The notes under the pieces were generated by a model that was not told the DNA's origin, ran no database searches, and was given only the letters and a program-made list of their open reading frames with translations. Below are positions 19,707-28,573 of a DNA stretch of 64,000 bases, piece after piece. The stretch comes from Bacteroidota bacterium (GTDB lineage Bacteria > Bacteroidota > Bacteroidia > UKL13-3). The stretch spans positions 1-64,000 of the forward strand of contig JAIYAT010000034.1 of assembly GCA_027488905.1 (NCBI GenBank). Direction: 5' to 3'. Both the position numbers and the translations under genes were made by a program. Every line of letters begins with the position of its first letter. The first letter of the stretch is position 1.

Positions 19707-20178
19707 GGTCGTTCTTGATTTAGAAACTTTAAATTACTCCTTTACTTCTAAAAATCAAATTGAATATAAAATAGCGTTTATTGATGCTTTATATTTATTT
19801 GAGGGTACTAGTTTCTTTAAGGAAATTTCAAACGTCTTTGGCTTAATAATTGAAAATACAACTTCGAAAAATGCCCCCTTAGATATTGAAGTACAGAAAA
19901 CTATTGAAGAAATTGTTAGCCATTTTTTCGAAAATCATCAACACTCTATTATTTATTTATGTGATAGCTCAGACAAAAGAGCTTTAACAAGACATAGGAA
20001 ATTTAACAGATGGTACTTAAAAAGCGCTATTAAAATTAACCTAGTAAAGGTAGATAAAATAATAACAACTGATGAAGATACGAACCATTACGTCAGTCTA
20101 ATCTTTCATAAAGAGAATTCCTTTTCAAATCTTTTGGAAAATGCATTTAATGAAGTGGTTGACAGTCTTCAGAAGTAG
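19672..20178 (+). CDS. DUF6169-like protein
   Basis: A 168-residue protein of unknown function. Key features are an N-terminal YSFTSKNQIEYKIAF segment and a central IIYLCDSSDKRALTRHRKFNRWY segment, the pattern I associate with the DUF6169 family: a strand ending in C-D-S-S-D, then a basic helix with R-x-R-x-F-x-R-W. No signal peptide or transmembrane segment is present. The start overlaps the preceding small gene; the exact start is uncertain. Together the two genes form a compact module between a duplication boundary (19341) and a convergent gene, which suits an accessory, possibly toxin-antitoxin-like, pair. The function is not established. Confidence 0.65.
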   Translation: MKKALNLPCLFKVVLDLETLNYSFTSKNQIEYKIAFIDALYLFEGTSFFKEISNVFGLIIENTTSKNAPLDIEVQKTIEEIVSHFFENHQHSIIYLCDSSDKRALTRHRKFNRWYLKSAIKINLVKVDKIITTDEDTNHYVSLIFHKENSFSNLLENAFNEVVDSLQK

Positions 20179-20206
20179 TTCTGTTTTTACCACCAACCAC
20201 CTCAAA

Positions 20207-20962
20207 CTACTTTTTATCCTTAAGCGATTGCACCTCATTAGAGAGTGCTTGCATATCATCTTTTAAGCCATTCACAAAATCATTCATGTTTTGAAGACCT
20301 TCCTTTAAAACATTACTTTGACGTTCTGTATAATGTTGTGCACTTCTAGTTTCTGCGCTCAGTTTAGTTTCGAAATTCTTCAAATGTTCATCTAAGGCAA
20401 TTTTGCTGTCTTGCAAAGTCCGCTCCATAGCAGCAAGCCTAACAAGCTGTGCACTTTCGGCTGCCTTCAATTGTTTTTTACCAGTCATCAAAGCAAAAAT
20501 TGCCAATAATAGTCCAGCAATTGAAATTACCCATAACAACATAACCTGCATGTTGAGTTTTTCATTTAAGGCTTTCAACTCAGTAATTCCGCTTTTAGAT
20601 TCTGCTTGAACTTCTTCAATTGAAGTTCTTGTTTTATTTAAAGAATCAGAAGTTAAGTTGATTTTGAAATTAGTAGAATTCAAAACTTCAACCACTTGCT
20701 TCATTTGGTTTGCAAGTGCATTTAATTGTTGGTCTTTGTTGCCAATGCTTCCTCTGATAGAACCAAGGGTACCTTGCATAGCTTTCACTTGATTTTTTAA
20801 GGAGGTGCTCAAAGAATCATAATCTTTTTTAAGCACATAAGGAGAAGGACCTGAAGGTTTTTTTGCAACTGGTGCAGCGGCAGGTTTTGGAGCAGGCCTA
20901 GGCTGTGAAATTGCGCTCATCGCTGCCCAACAGAAAATAAGTAGTATAAGTATTTTTTTCAT
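20207..20962 (-). CDS. Secreted/membrane coiled-coil protein of unknown function
   Basis: A 251-residue protein. Residues 1-19 are a signal peptide. A Pro/Ala/Lys-rich stretch (20-37) and a long coiled-coil (about 45-140) follow. A single membrane helix (about 143-163, MLLWVISIAGLLLAIFALMTG) then leads to a second coiled-coil (165-250) on the other side. This topology puts the first coiled-coil outside the inner membrane and the second in the cytoplasm. No enzymatic motif is visible. It resembles membrane-spanning scaffold or sensor proteins in layout only. Confidence 0.65.
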   Translation of the reverse strand: MKKILILLIFCWAAMSAISQPRPAPKPAAAPVAKKPSGPSPYVLKKDYDSLSTSLKNQVKAMQGTLGSIRGSIGNKDQQLNALANQMKQVVEVLNSTNFKINLTSDSLNKTRTSIEEVQAESKSGITELKALNEKLNMQVMLLWVISIAGLLLAIFALMTGKKQLKAAESAQLVRLAAMERTLQDSKIALDEHLKNFETKLSAETRSAQHYTERQSNVLKEGLQNMNDFVNGLKDDMQALSNEVQSLKDKK

Positions 20963-21105
20963 ATCGTAAAATTTAACTTCAATATTGAGGAATTTTCCTG
21001 AATAATTTCTGTTAAATTATTGGTATTGAACGAAAAGGATTAATTTTTTATTAAGTTTTAAATAAGGATTGCGCAGCATTACTGTTTTTTAGCTATTTTA
21101 CGATC

Positions 21106-21727
21106 ATGCCTAAAAAGCCCCTTTTAGCTTTATTATTTCTTGCTTTAGCCTTAAAGCTAGGTTATGTTGTTATAAATTTAATAAGTCCAGAAGAATACAC
21201 CCGCATGAGAAGCGTTGATTTGTACCTAAAATATTTTCTTCAAATATTTTCAAATAACGATTCCGGTTGGTATAAGTCCGCGTGCTTCATTGCTATTGCT
21301 TAGTAGCGTTTGCTCAATGCTACTTCCATTGATATTCTTTAAATGGTTGGAATCAATAGGGCATGATAAAGAACAGTCCTATTGGTCAGCTTTTTTACTA
21401 ATGGCCTTTCCACATGCTTATTACTTTTCGATGATTTACACAGAAAGCTTGTTTCTGCTTAGTGGCATAGCTGCATTATATTTCCTAGAAAAAGAGCAAT
21501 GGCTTTTGTATGGTGTCGCTTGCTTTATTTTATTGCCTATGTACGAAGGTGCTGCTACTTCTCAACCTAGGTTTATTAGCACTGCATTTCCTTTGTTCAT
21601 GGTATTAGGAGGAAAATTAAGCAAAATCAAAACTAGTTTCCACAAAACCATGGTTAGTATTATAGTGGTTTTATTACATTATGCCAGTTTCATTGCTTGG
21701 AACAATACCTGGCCTTTGAGTTACTAA
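21106..21727 (+). pseudogene. Decayed integral-membrane glycosyltransferase-like gene
   Basis: Two overlapping frames cover this stretch. Frame 1 (21106-21303) encodes an N-terminal membrane helix and ends NDSGWYK then shifts out. Frame 2 (21290-21727) encodes four more membrane segments (SVCSMLLPLIFFKWLES, SAFLLMAFPHAYYFSMIYTESLFLLSG) and a C-terminal MYEGAATSQPRFISTAFPLFMVLGG. The D-S-x-W-Y, M-I-Y-T-E-S and Q-P-R-F motifs are in the order seen in PIG-V-like/GT-C mannosyltransferases, but the segments between them are missing. A frameshift near 21275-21290 and one or two internal deletions (near 21280 and 21535) explain this. Confidence 0.65.
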
Positions 21728-21942
21728 AGAAAAGCTCATTTTTAGCTTATTCATTGCTTTTAAACTTTGTAAAAACAGTATCTCATTCAAATTCGAAATC
21801 AACCAAAGGATGATTTCTTCTACGACTACCTTTCTGCTTGGCTATTATTGTCCCTTCCTGATTAATATCAGTAGCTAAACTCAGCATTTGGACTACCTTT
21901 ACGGAACTCTGGTGAAAACACAGAAGTTAACAAAGAAACTAT

Positions 21943-22353
21943 ATGGAAATGATAATTGAAAAGCGCAAGAAATTGCAGGAGATACAAGAAGAATTTAATG
22001 CCTTGTTCCCTTTTTTAAAATTGGAATTTTACGCCAATGAACATGCAAGCGAAGAAGGTTCGGCCAAGCGAAATACGCTTGATTCGACACTTAGCATCGA
22101 GTCGGTTCAACACAAAACCGCAGAGGGAAGCCTCGCCATCCAAGGCAACATGCGGGTAGCGGAGTTGGAAAATGCATTTGAAGAAATGTACGGCCTATCC
22201 GTTCAAGTATTCAGAAAATCGGGCAACACATGGTTGCAAACCACCACCTCGGATAGCTGGACCTTGAACGAACAAAACCAAAAGGCCCTAGAAAAATACG
22301 AGGTAATCAAAGAAGACAGTGTTGACGCTATGGATTTGCAGGATTTGGAGTAA
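21943..22353 (+). CDS. Conserved hypothetical protein
   Basis: A 136-residue soluble protein without signal peptide. It begins with a charged helix (KRKKLQEIQEEFNALFPFLKLEFY), followed by beta strands and a C-terminal segment FRKSGNTWLQTTTSDSWTLNEQNQK. That C-terminal pattern is familiar from unannotated Bacteroidota proteins, but I do not know its function. It precedes the lipocalin gene by nine bases in the same direction, so the two are likely co-transcribed. Upstream 21728-21942 shows no gene. Confidence 0.65.
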   Translation: MEMIIEKRKKLQEIQEEFNALFPFLKLEFYANEHASEEGSAKRNTLDSTLSIESVQHKTAEGSLAIQGNMRVAELENAFEEMYGLSVQVFRKSGNTWLQTTTSDSWTLNEQNQKALEKYEVIKEDSVDAMDLQDLE

Positions 22354-22362
22354 ATTTACATA

Positions 22363-22890
22363 ATGAAATTCTCACTTTCCATATTTATCCTTTTACTTTT
22401 CACTTCCTGCCAAGGCCAAACCAGCATGATAGACAAAACAGTTGTTGCCAATTTTAACCTAGAAAGCTATTTGGGTCAATGGTATGAAATTGCGCGCTAC
22501 GACCATTCTTTTGAACGTGGCTTAGTGGGTGTTACTGCCACTTATTCTATACGCCCCGATGGAAAAATTAAAGTAGTGAATGCTGGCTATAAAAATAGCT
22601 TAACAGGAAAAAGGTCGGAAGCCATTGGGAAGGCTAAAGTACCTAACTCTGCTGAACCTGCCAAGTTAAAAGTGGCCTTCTTTTGGTTTTTTTATGCAGA
22701 TTATTTTGTAATAGAACTCGACCCTAATTACCAATGGGCAGCAGTGGGCAGTAGCTCCAATGATTACCTATGGATTTTATCTCGAACACCACAAATGGAT
22801 AAATCTATTTACAATGATATTTTACAAAAACTAACCAAACGCGGGTACGATACACAAAAGTTAATCTTGGTGACGCAAGCAGGTGGTTGA
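22363..22890 (+). CDS. blc: Outer-membrane lipocalin (Blc-like)
   Basis: A 175-residue lipoprotein of the bacterial lipocalin family, which binds lipids or other small hydrophobic ligands at the outer membrane. The lipobox LLLFTSC places lipidation near residue 17. The lipocalin signature GQWYEIARYDHSFERG is present near residue 38, followed by VTATYSIRPDGKIKVVN and the third conserved block YLWILSRTP. Length and motif order are normal. It is followed by tRNA-Arg on the other strand. Confidence 0.9.
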   Translation: MKFSLSIFILLLFTSCQGQTSMIDKTVVANFNLESYLGQWYEIARYDHSFERGLVGVTATYSIRPDGKIKVVNAGYKNSLTGKRSEAIGKAKVPNSAEPAKLKVAFFWFFYADYFVIELDPNYQWAAVGSSSNDYLWILSRTPQMDKSIYNDILQKLTKRGYDTQKLILVTQAGG

Positions 22891-22950
22891 TAGCCTTTAG
22901 AACTTTGCCTTACAATTTATTTTTTTAACCCTGCGGATTTTTAATTCTAG

Positions 22951-23022
22951 TGCACCCGAAGGGATTCGAACCCCCATCTTCAGAACCGGAATCTGAAATT
23001 CTATCCATTGAACTACGAGTGC
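22951..23022 (-). tRNA. tRNA-Arg (anticodon CCG)
   Basis: The minus strand folds with acceptor stem GCACTCG/CGGGTGC (one G-U pair), anticodon stem TCAGA/TCTGA and loop TTCCGGT, giving anticodon CCG. The T arm GGGGGTTCGAATCCC is standard. Discriminator A, CCA not encoded. Confidence 0.95.
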
Positions 23023-23137
23023 AAATAAATGGCAGCTAAGATAGGCTTATTTTTAATTCTACCCAATTGACTAAGCAATGCCTTCCATCCACTCCTTTGT
23101 AGCTTTTGTTACACGTTTTCCTGAGCGATATCATATA

Positions 23138-23147
23138 GGTTCAAACC
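23138..23147. repeat. Iterated near-palindrome GGTTCAAACC, intergenic copy
   Basis: Exact copy of the window-wide 10-mer, followed by G. It lies between tRNA-Arg and the 32-residue membrane miniprotein, 24 bases before the latter's start codon. Confidence 0.9.
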
Positions 23148-23158
23148 GAAACCTACCC

Positions 23159-23166
23159 TACCTTTG
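23159..23166 (+). promoter_or_regulatory. Candidate -7 box TACCTTTG for the miniprotein
   Basis: TACCTTTG matches TAnnTTTG exactly and ends four bases before the ATG at 23171, so the transcript would be leaderless or nearly so. I see no TTTG at the expected -33 position; the iterated 10-mer occupies that area. Confidence 0.35.
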
Positions 23167-23170
23167 AAGC

Positions 23171-23269
23171 ATGATTTTTGGGAAAATAATATTTGCTATT
23201 GTACTGCTTCATCTAGTGGTTGGCTTTGGCTGGGTAATTTATAAGTTTGAACATAAGGAAAAGCACTAA
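23171..23269 (+). CDS. 32-residue single-pass membrane miniprotein
   Basis: An ORF of 32 residues: MIFGKIIFAIVLLHLVVGFG, then WVIYKFEHKEKH. One hydrophobic helix of about 20 residues is followed by a short charged tail, so the C-terminus is probably cytoplasmic. A TACCTTTG box lies just upstream. It resembles the small membrane proteins often missed in annotation. Partner and function are unknown. It is convergent with tex, whose stop codon is 21 bases away. Confidence 0.6.
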   Translation: MIFGKIIFAIVLLHLVVGFGWVIYKFEHKEKH

Positions 23270-23289
23270 GACTTGTCTTAAAAGCTGCA

Positions 23290-25416
23290 TTAAACCTCTT
23301 TCATAGAGAGACTGATGCGCTTTCTTTCTAAGTCTACTTCCATAACCTTTACTTTTACTTGCTGTTGCAACTTCACAACTGTATTGGGGTCACTCACATA
23401 TTTGTTGGCTAATTGAGAAATGTGTACCATGCCATCTTGCTTCACCCCAATGTCTACAAAGCAGCCAAAGCGTGTAATATTGGTTACAATACCTGGCAAT
23501 ACCATGCCTTCATATAAATCTTCTGGCTTTCTAACGTCTGCAAAAGAAAATGCCTCTAATGCTGGCCTTGGATCTCTGCCGGGTTTTGCCAATTCTGCTA
23601 ATATATCCTTTAGGGTAAACATCCCTGTTTGCGCATTCACCAAAGCATTTAGGTTAACCTGTTTGCGTAAGGTTTCTTGTTGAACCAAATCCTCTACTTT
23701 ACAGTTTTGTTGCATCGCCATAGCTTCAACAACAGCATAGCTTTCTGGATGCACTGCACTGTTATCTAAAATATTTTTTGCATTTGGAATGCGCAAAAAA
23801 GCCGCGGCTTGTTCAAATGCCTTAGCTCCCAATCGTGGCACTTTGTTTAATTGTGCTCTACTTTTAAACGGCCCATTAGCCTGTCGAAAATCCACAATAT
23901 TTTGCGCTAAAGTTTGGTTCAAACCAGAAACATAGGTGAGTAAACTTTTACTGGCAGTATTTACATTTACACCCACCTGATTTACGCAAGAAACTACCAC
24001 GGCATCTAGCTTTTGTTTAAGCTTGGCTTGGTCAACATCATGCTGGTATTGCCCAACACCAATAGATTTGGGGTCTATTTTCACTAGTTCAGCTAAAGGG
24101 TCGGCAAGCCTTCTGCCAATAGAAACAGCACCGCGCACGGTAATGTCTTTGTCTGGAAATTCGTCCCTACCAATTTCTGAAGCAGAATAAACTGAAGCCC
24201 CATTTTCGTTTACCATAAATACCTGAACGGTTTTAGCAAACTTAATTTCACGTATCCAGCTTTCTGTTTCTCTACCTGCGGTTCCGTTGCCGATGGCAAT
24301 GGCTTCAATGTCAAAAGCAGTAATCATATCTAATAAAATCCTTGTAGCTTGGGCCGTTTGTTGCTGCGGCTCATGCGGATAAACTACCGCATCTGCCAAT
24401 AAATTCCCTTCTGTAGAGAGACAAACTATTTTGCAACCCGAGCGAAAGCCAGGGTCGATACCCAAAATTCGTTTATTCCCCAAAGGAGCAGATAATAGTA
24501 ATTGCTTTACGTTTTCGGCAAACACGTGAATGGCCTCTTCATCTGCTTTAGCTTTAAGGGTTTTGCGGTATTCGTTTTCTATAGATGGGAACAATAATCT
24601 TTTGCAAGCATCGGTTAAGGCCATTGAAATTTGCTGACTTGCTTCATTGTTTCTTTTGACGAACAGGGGCGCTAAACTATTCACCACTTCCTCTTCTTCG
24701 GGTGAAATAGAAAGTCTAATTATACCTTCCTCTTCGGCCCTAAAAATTGCCAATAAACGGTGTGATGGACATTTGCTAGCAGCTTCTTCAAAGTTAAAAT
24801 AATCTCTATACTTGGCTCCTTCGGTTTCTTTGCCTTTTACTAATTTGGTTTGAACCAAAGATTGTTTTTCAAATCTATTTCTTATCCGTGTGCGCACATT
24901 AGCATCTTCGTTAATACCTTCGGCAATAATGTCTCTTGCACCTTGCAAAGCAGCTTCTTCGGTGGGTACGTCTTTGTTAAGGTATTTGCTAGCTTCGGTT
25001 TGAACCGAGGCGTTTGAAGCTGTTAAAATCCAATTTGCAAGAGGCTCAAGGCCTCGTTCGCGGGCAACACTGGCGCGAGTTTTTCTTTTAGGTTTATAAG
25101 GTAAATATAAATCTTCTAACACATTTTCTTCCCAACAATTATGAATTTGTGCTGCAAGTTCTTTGGTAAGTTTGCCTTGGCTTTCTATGGTTTCTAAAAT
25201 GCTTTGTTTGCGCTTAAGAAGTGTTTCTAATTGAGCAACTCTATTCCTTATATATTCTATTTGTACTTCATCCAAACCACCAGTTGCTTCTTTTCGGTAA
25301 CGAGCGATGAAAGGTGTGGTGCAAGCTTCTAAAATTAACTTGTGTGTAGTGCCCACCTGGGCAGTTCTTAAATTGGCTTCTGTGGCTACTTTTGCGTAAA
25401 TTTCTTGTGTGTTCAT
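23290..25416 (-). CDS. tex: Tex-family RNA-binding transcription accessory protein
   Basis: A 708-residue Tex protein, a cytoplasmic nucleic-acid-binding factor linked to transcription. Domains in order: N-terminal helical Tex region (1-190), helical core, YqgF/RNase H-like domain starting RILGIDPGFRSGCKIVCL (about 316-440), helix-hairpin-helix region (LLTYVSGLNQTLAQNIVDFR and PRLGAKAFEQAAAFLRI, about 485-560), and a C-terminal S1 domain (GMVLPGIVTNITRFGCFVDIG, about 632-706). Length is a little under the usual ~770. The gene holds three copies of the iterated 10-mer (23916, 24847, 24997), read as GLNQ once and as VQT twice. Confidence 0.93.
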   Translation of the reverse strand: MNTQEIYAKVATEANLRTAQVGTTHKLILEACTTPFIARYRKEATGGLDEVQIEYIRNRVAQLETLLKRKQSILETIESQGKLTKELAAQIHNCWEENVLEDLYLPYKPKRKTRASVARERGLEPLANWILTASNASVQTEASKYLNKDVPTEEAALQGARDIIAEGINEDANVRTRIRNRFEKQSLVQTKLVKGKETEGAKYRDYFNFEEAASKCPSHRLLAIFRAEEEGIIRLSISPEEEEVVNSLAPLFVKRNNEASQQISMALTDACKRLLFPSIENEYRKTLKAKADEEAIHVFAENVKQLLLSAPLGNKRILGIDPGFRSGCKIVCLSTEGNLLADAVVYPHEPQQQTAQATRILLDMITAFDIEAIAIGNGTAGRETESWIREIKFAKTVQVFMVNENGASVYSASEIGRDEFPDKDITVRGAVSIGRRLADPLAELVKIDPKSIGVGQYQHDVDQAKLKQKLDAVVVSCVNQVGVNVNTASKSLLTYVSGLNQTLAQNIVDFRQANGPFKSRAQLNKVPRLGAKAFEQAAAFLRIPNAKNILDNSAVHPESYAVVEAMAMQQNCKVEDLVQQETLRKQVNLNALVNAQTGMFTLKDILAELAKPGRDPRPALEAFSFADVRKPEDLYEGMVLPGIVTNITRFGCFVDIGVKQDGMVHISQLANKYVSDPNTVVKLQQQVKVKVMEVDLERKRISLSMKEV

Positions 25417-25476
25417 GTAAGGGTGTAAAGATAAGCAAACACAATTTATATGTTTTACTTAAGTATTTACACCTAC

Positions 25477-26157
25477 TTAATGCCTAATAATATTGCCATC
25501 TTCCATTTCAATAATCCTAGTGGTTCCTTCGGCAAAAGAAGGATCATGTGTAACCACCAATAAGGTTTGCTGAAACAATTCTGATAACTCTTTAAAGGTT
25601 TCATACACAATTCTAGAGTTGGCAGTATCTAAATTTCCTGTGGGTTCATCTGCCATGATAATTGCAGGATTGTTGATGAGTGACCGTGCAATGGCAACCC
25701 TTTGCTTTTGCCCACCAGACAATTGATTAGCGGGCTTGTCTGCTAAATTTCTTATGCCAAGCACTTCTAATTTTTTCAAGGCATTTTCTTTGATTTCTTC
25801 CTCAGACAATTCATTCAATTTGAGCGCAGGCAGCATCACATTTTTTAGCACACTAAATTCATTCAGCAAATAATGAAACTGGAAAACAAAGCCAATTTTC
25901 TTGTTTCGAACACGTGCTAATTCTTTTTCCGACTTCTTACTCATTTCTTCCCCATCAATCCACAACTCTCCTTTATAATCGGTGTCCATGGTAGAAAGAA
26001 TATAAAGCAAGGTAGACTTCCCACAGCCTGATTTGCCAATGATAGAAGCAAACTCTCCCTTTTGAACCGAGAAATTTATACCATGTAATATTTCAACTTC
26101 AACTGGGTCTGTGAAGCTTTTTCGAATGTCCTTTGCAACTAATATTGGTTCAGCCAT
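25477..26157 (-). CDS. ABC transporter ATP-binding protein (MacB/LolD type)
   Basis: A 226-residue ATPase of the MacB/LolD class. It has Walker A GKSGCGKST, signature LSGGQKQRVAIARSL, Walker B IIMADEPTGNLD and the switch His in VVTHD. Length is normal. It is the last gene of a three-gene run after the membrane-fusion protein and the FtsX-type permease; the permease stop and this start are one base apart. Together they should form a tripartite exporter or a lipoprotein-release system. The substrate cannot be read. Confidence 0.93.
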   Translation of the reverse strand: MAEPILVAKDIRKSFTDPVEVEILHGINFSVQKGEFASIIGKSGCGKSTLLYILSTMDTDYKGELWIDGEEMSKKSEKELARVRNKKIGFVFQFHYLLNEFSVLKNVMLPALKLNELSEEEIKENALKKLEVLGIRNLADKPANQLSGGQKQRVAIARSLINNPAIIMADEPTGNLDTANSRIVYETFKELSELFQQTLLVVTHDPSFAEGTTRIIEMEDGNIIRH

Positions 26158-26158
26158 A

Positions 26159-27412
26159 TTACTTACCTCTAATGATAATTACTGGATCTATCTTACTAGC
26201 TTTTCTGGCAGGAAACCAACCCGCAAACCAAGTAGTAGCAAAAGTAAATACCAATGCTATCACAAAATAAATTGGATTCATGTCTACAGGAAATGTTTTT
26301 ACTGTTGGCACAGCAGCAGAATTAAACGGAATCTTACTAATTGCTGTGGTTAGTAAGACACTAAATACCAATCCTGCTGCACAACCTACCAATCCAATGA
26401 TTACAGAAATCATCAAAAATACACGTTTTACATCTCTTCCTGCAAAGCCGGTTGCTTTAAGTATGGCGATAGTATCCATCTTTTCATAAATCATCATGTT
26501 AAGGATGTTATAAATACCAAAGCCTGCTACAATTAGCAAGGTAATTCCTACCGCATAAGAAATAATGGTTCTTACTTGTGTGCCAGTTTCAAATTGCGAA
26601 TTGGCAGCTTGTATATCTATTGCATCTAAATCAAATATTCCACCATATTCTTTAGCAACTTTCGGAGCCATTAAAATATCTTTCAACTTTACTTGTATGT
26701 CTGTAATATAAGCATTGCCTTTACCAGTAACCTTTTGCACAGTAGAGAGCGAAGCAAAGCTTTGGGTTTTATCATAATCGGCAATACCACTTTGATATAA
26801 GGCAACTACTTTTAATTGAAATCTTTCACCATTAGGTGTTGTCACTTGTACCACATCACCAATTTCTGCCATTAAGGTTTCTGCAAGTGGTTTACCTAAA
26901 ATTATGCTATTAGGAATTTGCTTAACATCAATGGCATTGCCAAGTGTTATATAATCTTCAAAATGAAAATAGCTTACTTCTTTTTCTGGATCAATCCCAC
27001 TTAAAAAACCTGTAATATCTGAAGCACCAGTATTAAAAAACACTTGTGAACTCAACCTTCTTGAGTAACCCAAAACCCGTTCATCCTTATCTAAAGTTTG
27101 TAATATTTTATTGGCATTATAAATTTCTAATCTAGCATTGCTTGCTTTAACAGAGCTAATAAAATGATGGGCACTCGTGTCTGGATAAGCTAATTTGATA
27201 GGCTGCTTAGCACTTACTTTTATTTCATTATACAAACGCACATGTGCTGTTCTATTGCCAATTAGGCCATCCAGCATTTTGTTTAATCCGCTCATAAAAC
27301 TTAGCAGGGTAACAAACATGGTAATGCCAAAAGTTACACCCACAGCCGCTACAATTGTTTGCTTTAAACGAGCGCGTAAAAGCGTTAATGCTATTTGCAA
27401 CAGAAGCTTCAT
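26159..27412 (-). CDS. ABC transporter permease, FtsX/MacB type
   Basis: A 417-residue permease. One membrane helix lies near residues 18-42, followed by a large periplasmic MacB-like domain (about 45-275) and three C-terminal helices (about 280-302, 330-358, 376-400). The end AGWFPARKASKIDPVIIIRGK is the typical FtsX C-terminus. The gene lies between the fusion protein (five bases upstream) and the ATPase (one base downstream), so the three are co-transcribed and co-translated. Confidence 0.92.
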   Translation of the reverse strand: MKLLLQIALTLLRARLKQTIVAAVGVTFGITMFVTLLSFMSGLNKMLDGLIGNRTAHVRLYNEIKVSAKQPIKLAYPDTSAHHFISSVKASNARLEIYNANKILQTLDKDERVLGYSRRLSSQVFFNTGASDITGFLSGIDPEKEVSYFHFEDYITLGNAIDVKQIPNSIILGKPLAETLMAEIGDVVQVTTPNGERFQLKVVALYQSGIADYDKTQSFASLSTVQKVTGKGNAYITDIQVKLKDILMAPKVAKEYGGIFDLDAIDIQAANSQFETGTQVRTIISYAVGITLLIVAGFGIYNILNMMIYEKMDTIAILKATGFAGRDVKRVFLMISVIIGLVGCAAGLVFSVLLTTAISKIPFNSAAVPTVKTFPVDMNPIYFVIALVFTFATTWFAGWFPARKASKIDPVIIIRGK

Positions 27413-27417
27413 AATTA

Positions 27418-28497
27418 CTATGGCTTAATTAGCGCATCATCTTTTGTTATGCCACTCAAAATTTCTACTTGTTCATAGTCCATCAATCCGGTTTGAACCA
27501 AGCGTTTTTCTCCATTTGCTAAAACAACAAATTGCTGATCTACCAGCAAATTTCTAGGTATAAGCAGTGCCTTTTCTTTGCTTTGAATTACAATATTTGC
27601 TTCGGCAGTTAGGTTTGGATAAAGGGCTTCAGGCGCTTTCATAAAATTAGCTTCCACTAAAAATGTTTTATTGCGCTCATTCATAATTGGAATTATTTTA
27701 CTCACTGTCGCTTCAAATACTTTGCCCTTATAACTATCCATGTTCAATAAAACTTGCTGTCCAACTTTTACTAAGGCTATATCAAATTCATCTACTAATA
27801 ACTCTAAATAGAAAGTATTGGCATTAGCAATTACAGCCACTTGACTTTGAGCTGTTACCATCTCACCCTTTTTCTTAAGAATTGAAAAAACCCTGCCATT
27901 CAACTCGCTTTTCACAGTTAAATCTCCCAATTGGGCTTCGCTAATTTCTGCATTTGTTTTGGCTTGGTTTGCTGCATAATCTACTTGCCTTTTCAATTGA
28001 TTGTACTTCAATACAGAAGAGGAATAATTTGCTTTACTTCTTTTATAGTTTAAAGTTCTTTGCTCAAGTTCTAGCTTAGAACCCACCTCTTGTTGAAACA
28101 AAGTTAATTGCCTAGCATAAAGCATTGAGTCTTCATGTAAAGTTTCTTTTAGTACTTCCATAGACTGCTGTAATTCTAAAAGCTTATCCTGATTTATCTG
28201 AAAATCATTAAACCTTGCAGTAGCTTTTGCGTTATTTTGAGCCAAAGACAATACCTCGTTATCAATTTTTAAAATAGCTTGCCCATCTTTTACAAAATCT
28301 CCTTCGGAGACTAAAACCTCTTTTATGATACCATTGCTTCTAGCAAATACTTGGTACTGATTTTTACCTTTAACAACACCCGAGGCATAAACAGATTGGG
28401 TAATAGGTTTGTAAGCAGCGTAAAATAACTCTTGCTTCTTGTTACAGGCGGCAAAGAGCAAAAAGAACGCAATTAACAAAAGGATATTTCTGAACAT
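27418..28497 (-). CDS. Periplasmic membrane-fusion lipoprotein of the ABC exporter
   Basis: A 359-residue HlyD/RND-type adaptor. I chose the ATG at 28497 (MFRNILLLIAFFLLFAAC) because it begins directly with the lipoprotein signal; a frame starting at 28518 adds seven residues before it. After the lipobox come a lipoyl-like half (SNGIIKEVLVSEGDFVKDGQAILKI), a coiled-coil hairpin (about 75-170), the second lipoyl half (LTVKSELNGRVFSILKKKGEMV) and a beta-barrel domain. It should link the ABC permease to an outer-membrane channel, which is not encoded here. One iterated 10-mer lies at 27490. Confidence 0.9.
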   Translation of the reverse strand: MFRNILLLIAFFLLFAACNKKQELFYAAYKPITQSVYASGVVKGKNQYQVFARSNGIIKEVLVSEGDFVKDGQAILKIDNEVLSLAQNNAKATARFNDFQINQDKLLELQQSMEVLKETLHEDSMLYARQLTLFQQEVGSKLELEQRTLNYKRSKANYSSSVLKYNQLKRQVDYAANQAKTNAEISEAQLGDLTVKSELNGRVFSILKKKGEMVTAQSQVAVIANANTFYLELLVDEFDIALVKVGQQVLLNMDSYKGKVFEATVSKIIPIMNERNKTFLVEANFMKAPEALYPNLTAEANIVIQSKEKALLIPRNLLVDQQFVVLANGEKRLVQTGLMDYEQVEILSGITKDDALIKP

Positions 28498-28573
28498 TTC
28501 TATGGTACTTAAAATCAATTACAAAGATAACTTACCTCGCAGCCTTTAGTATATGACAATTATCATTAAAGCA

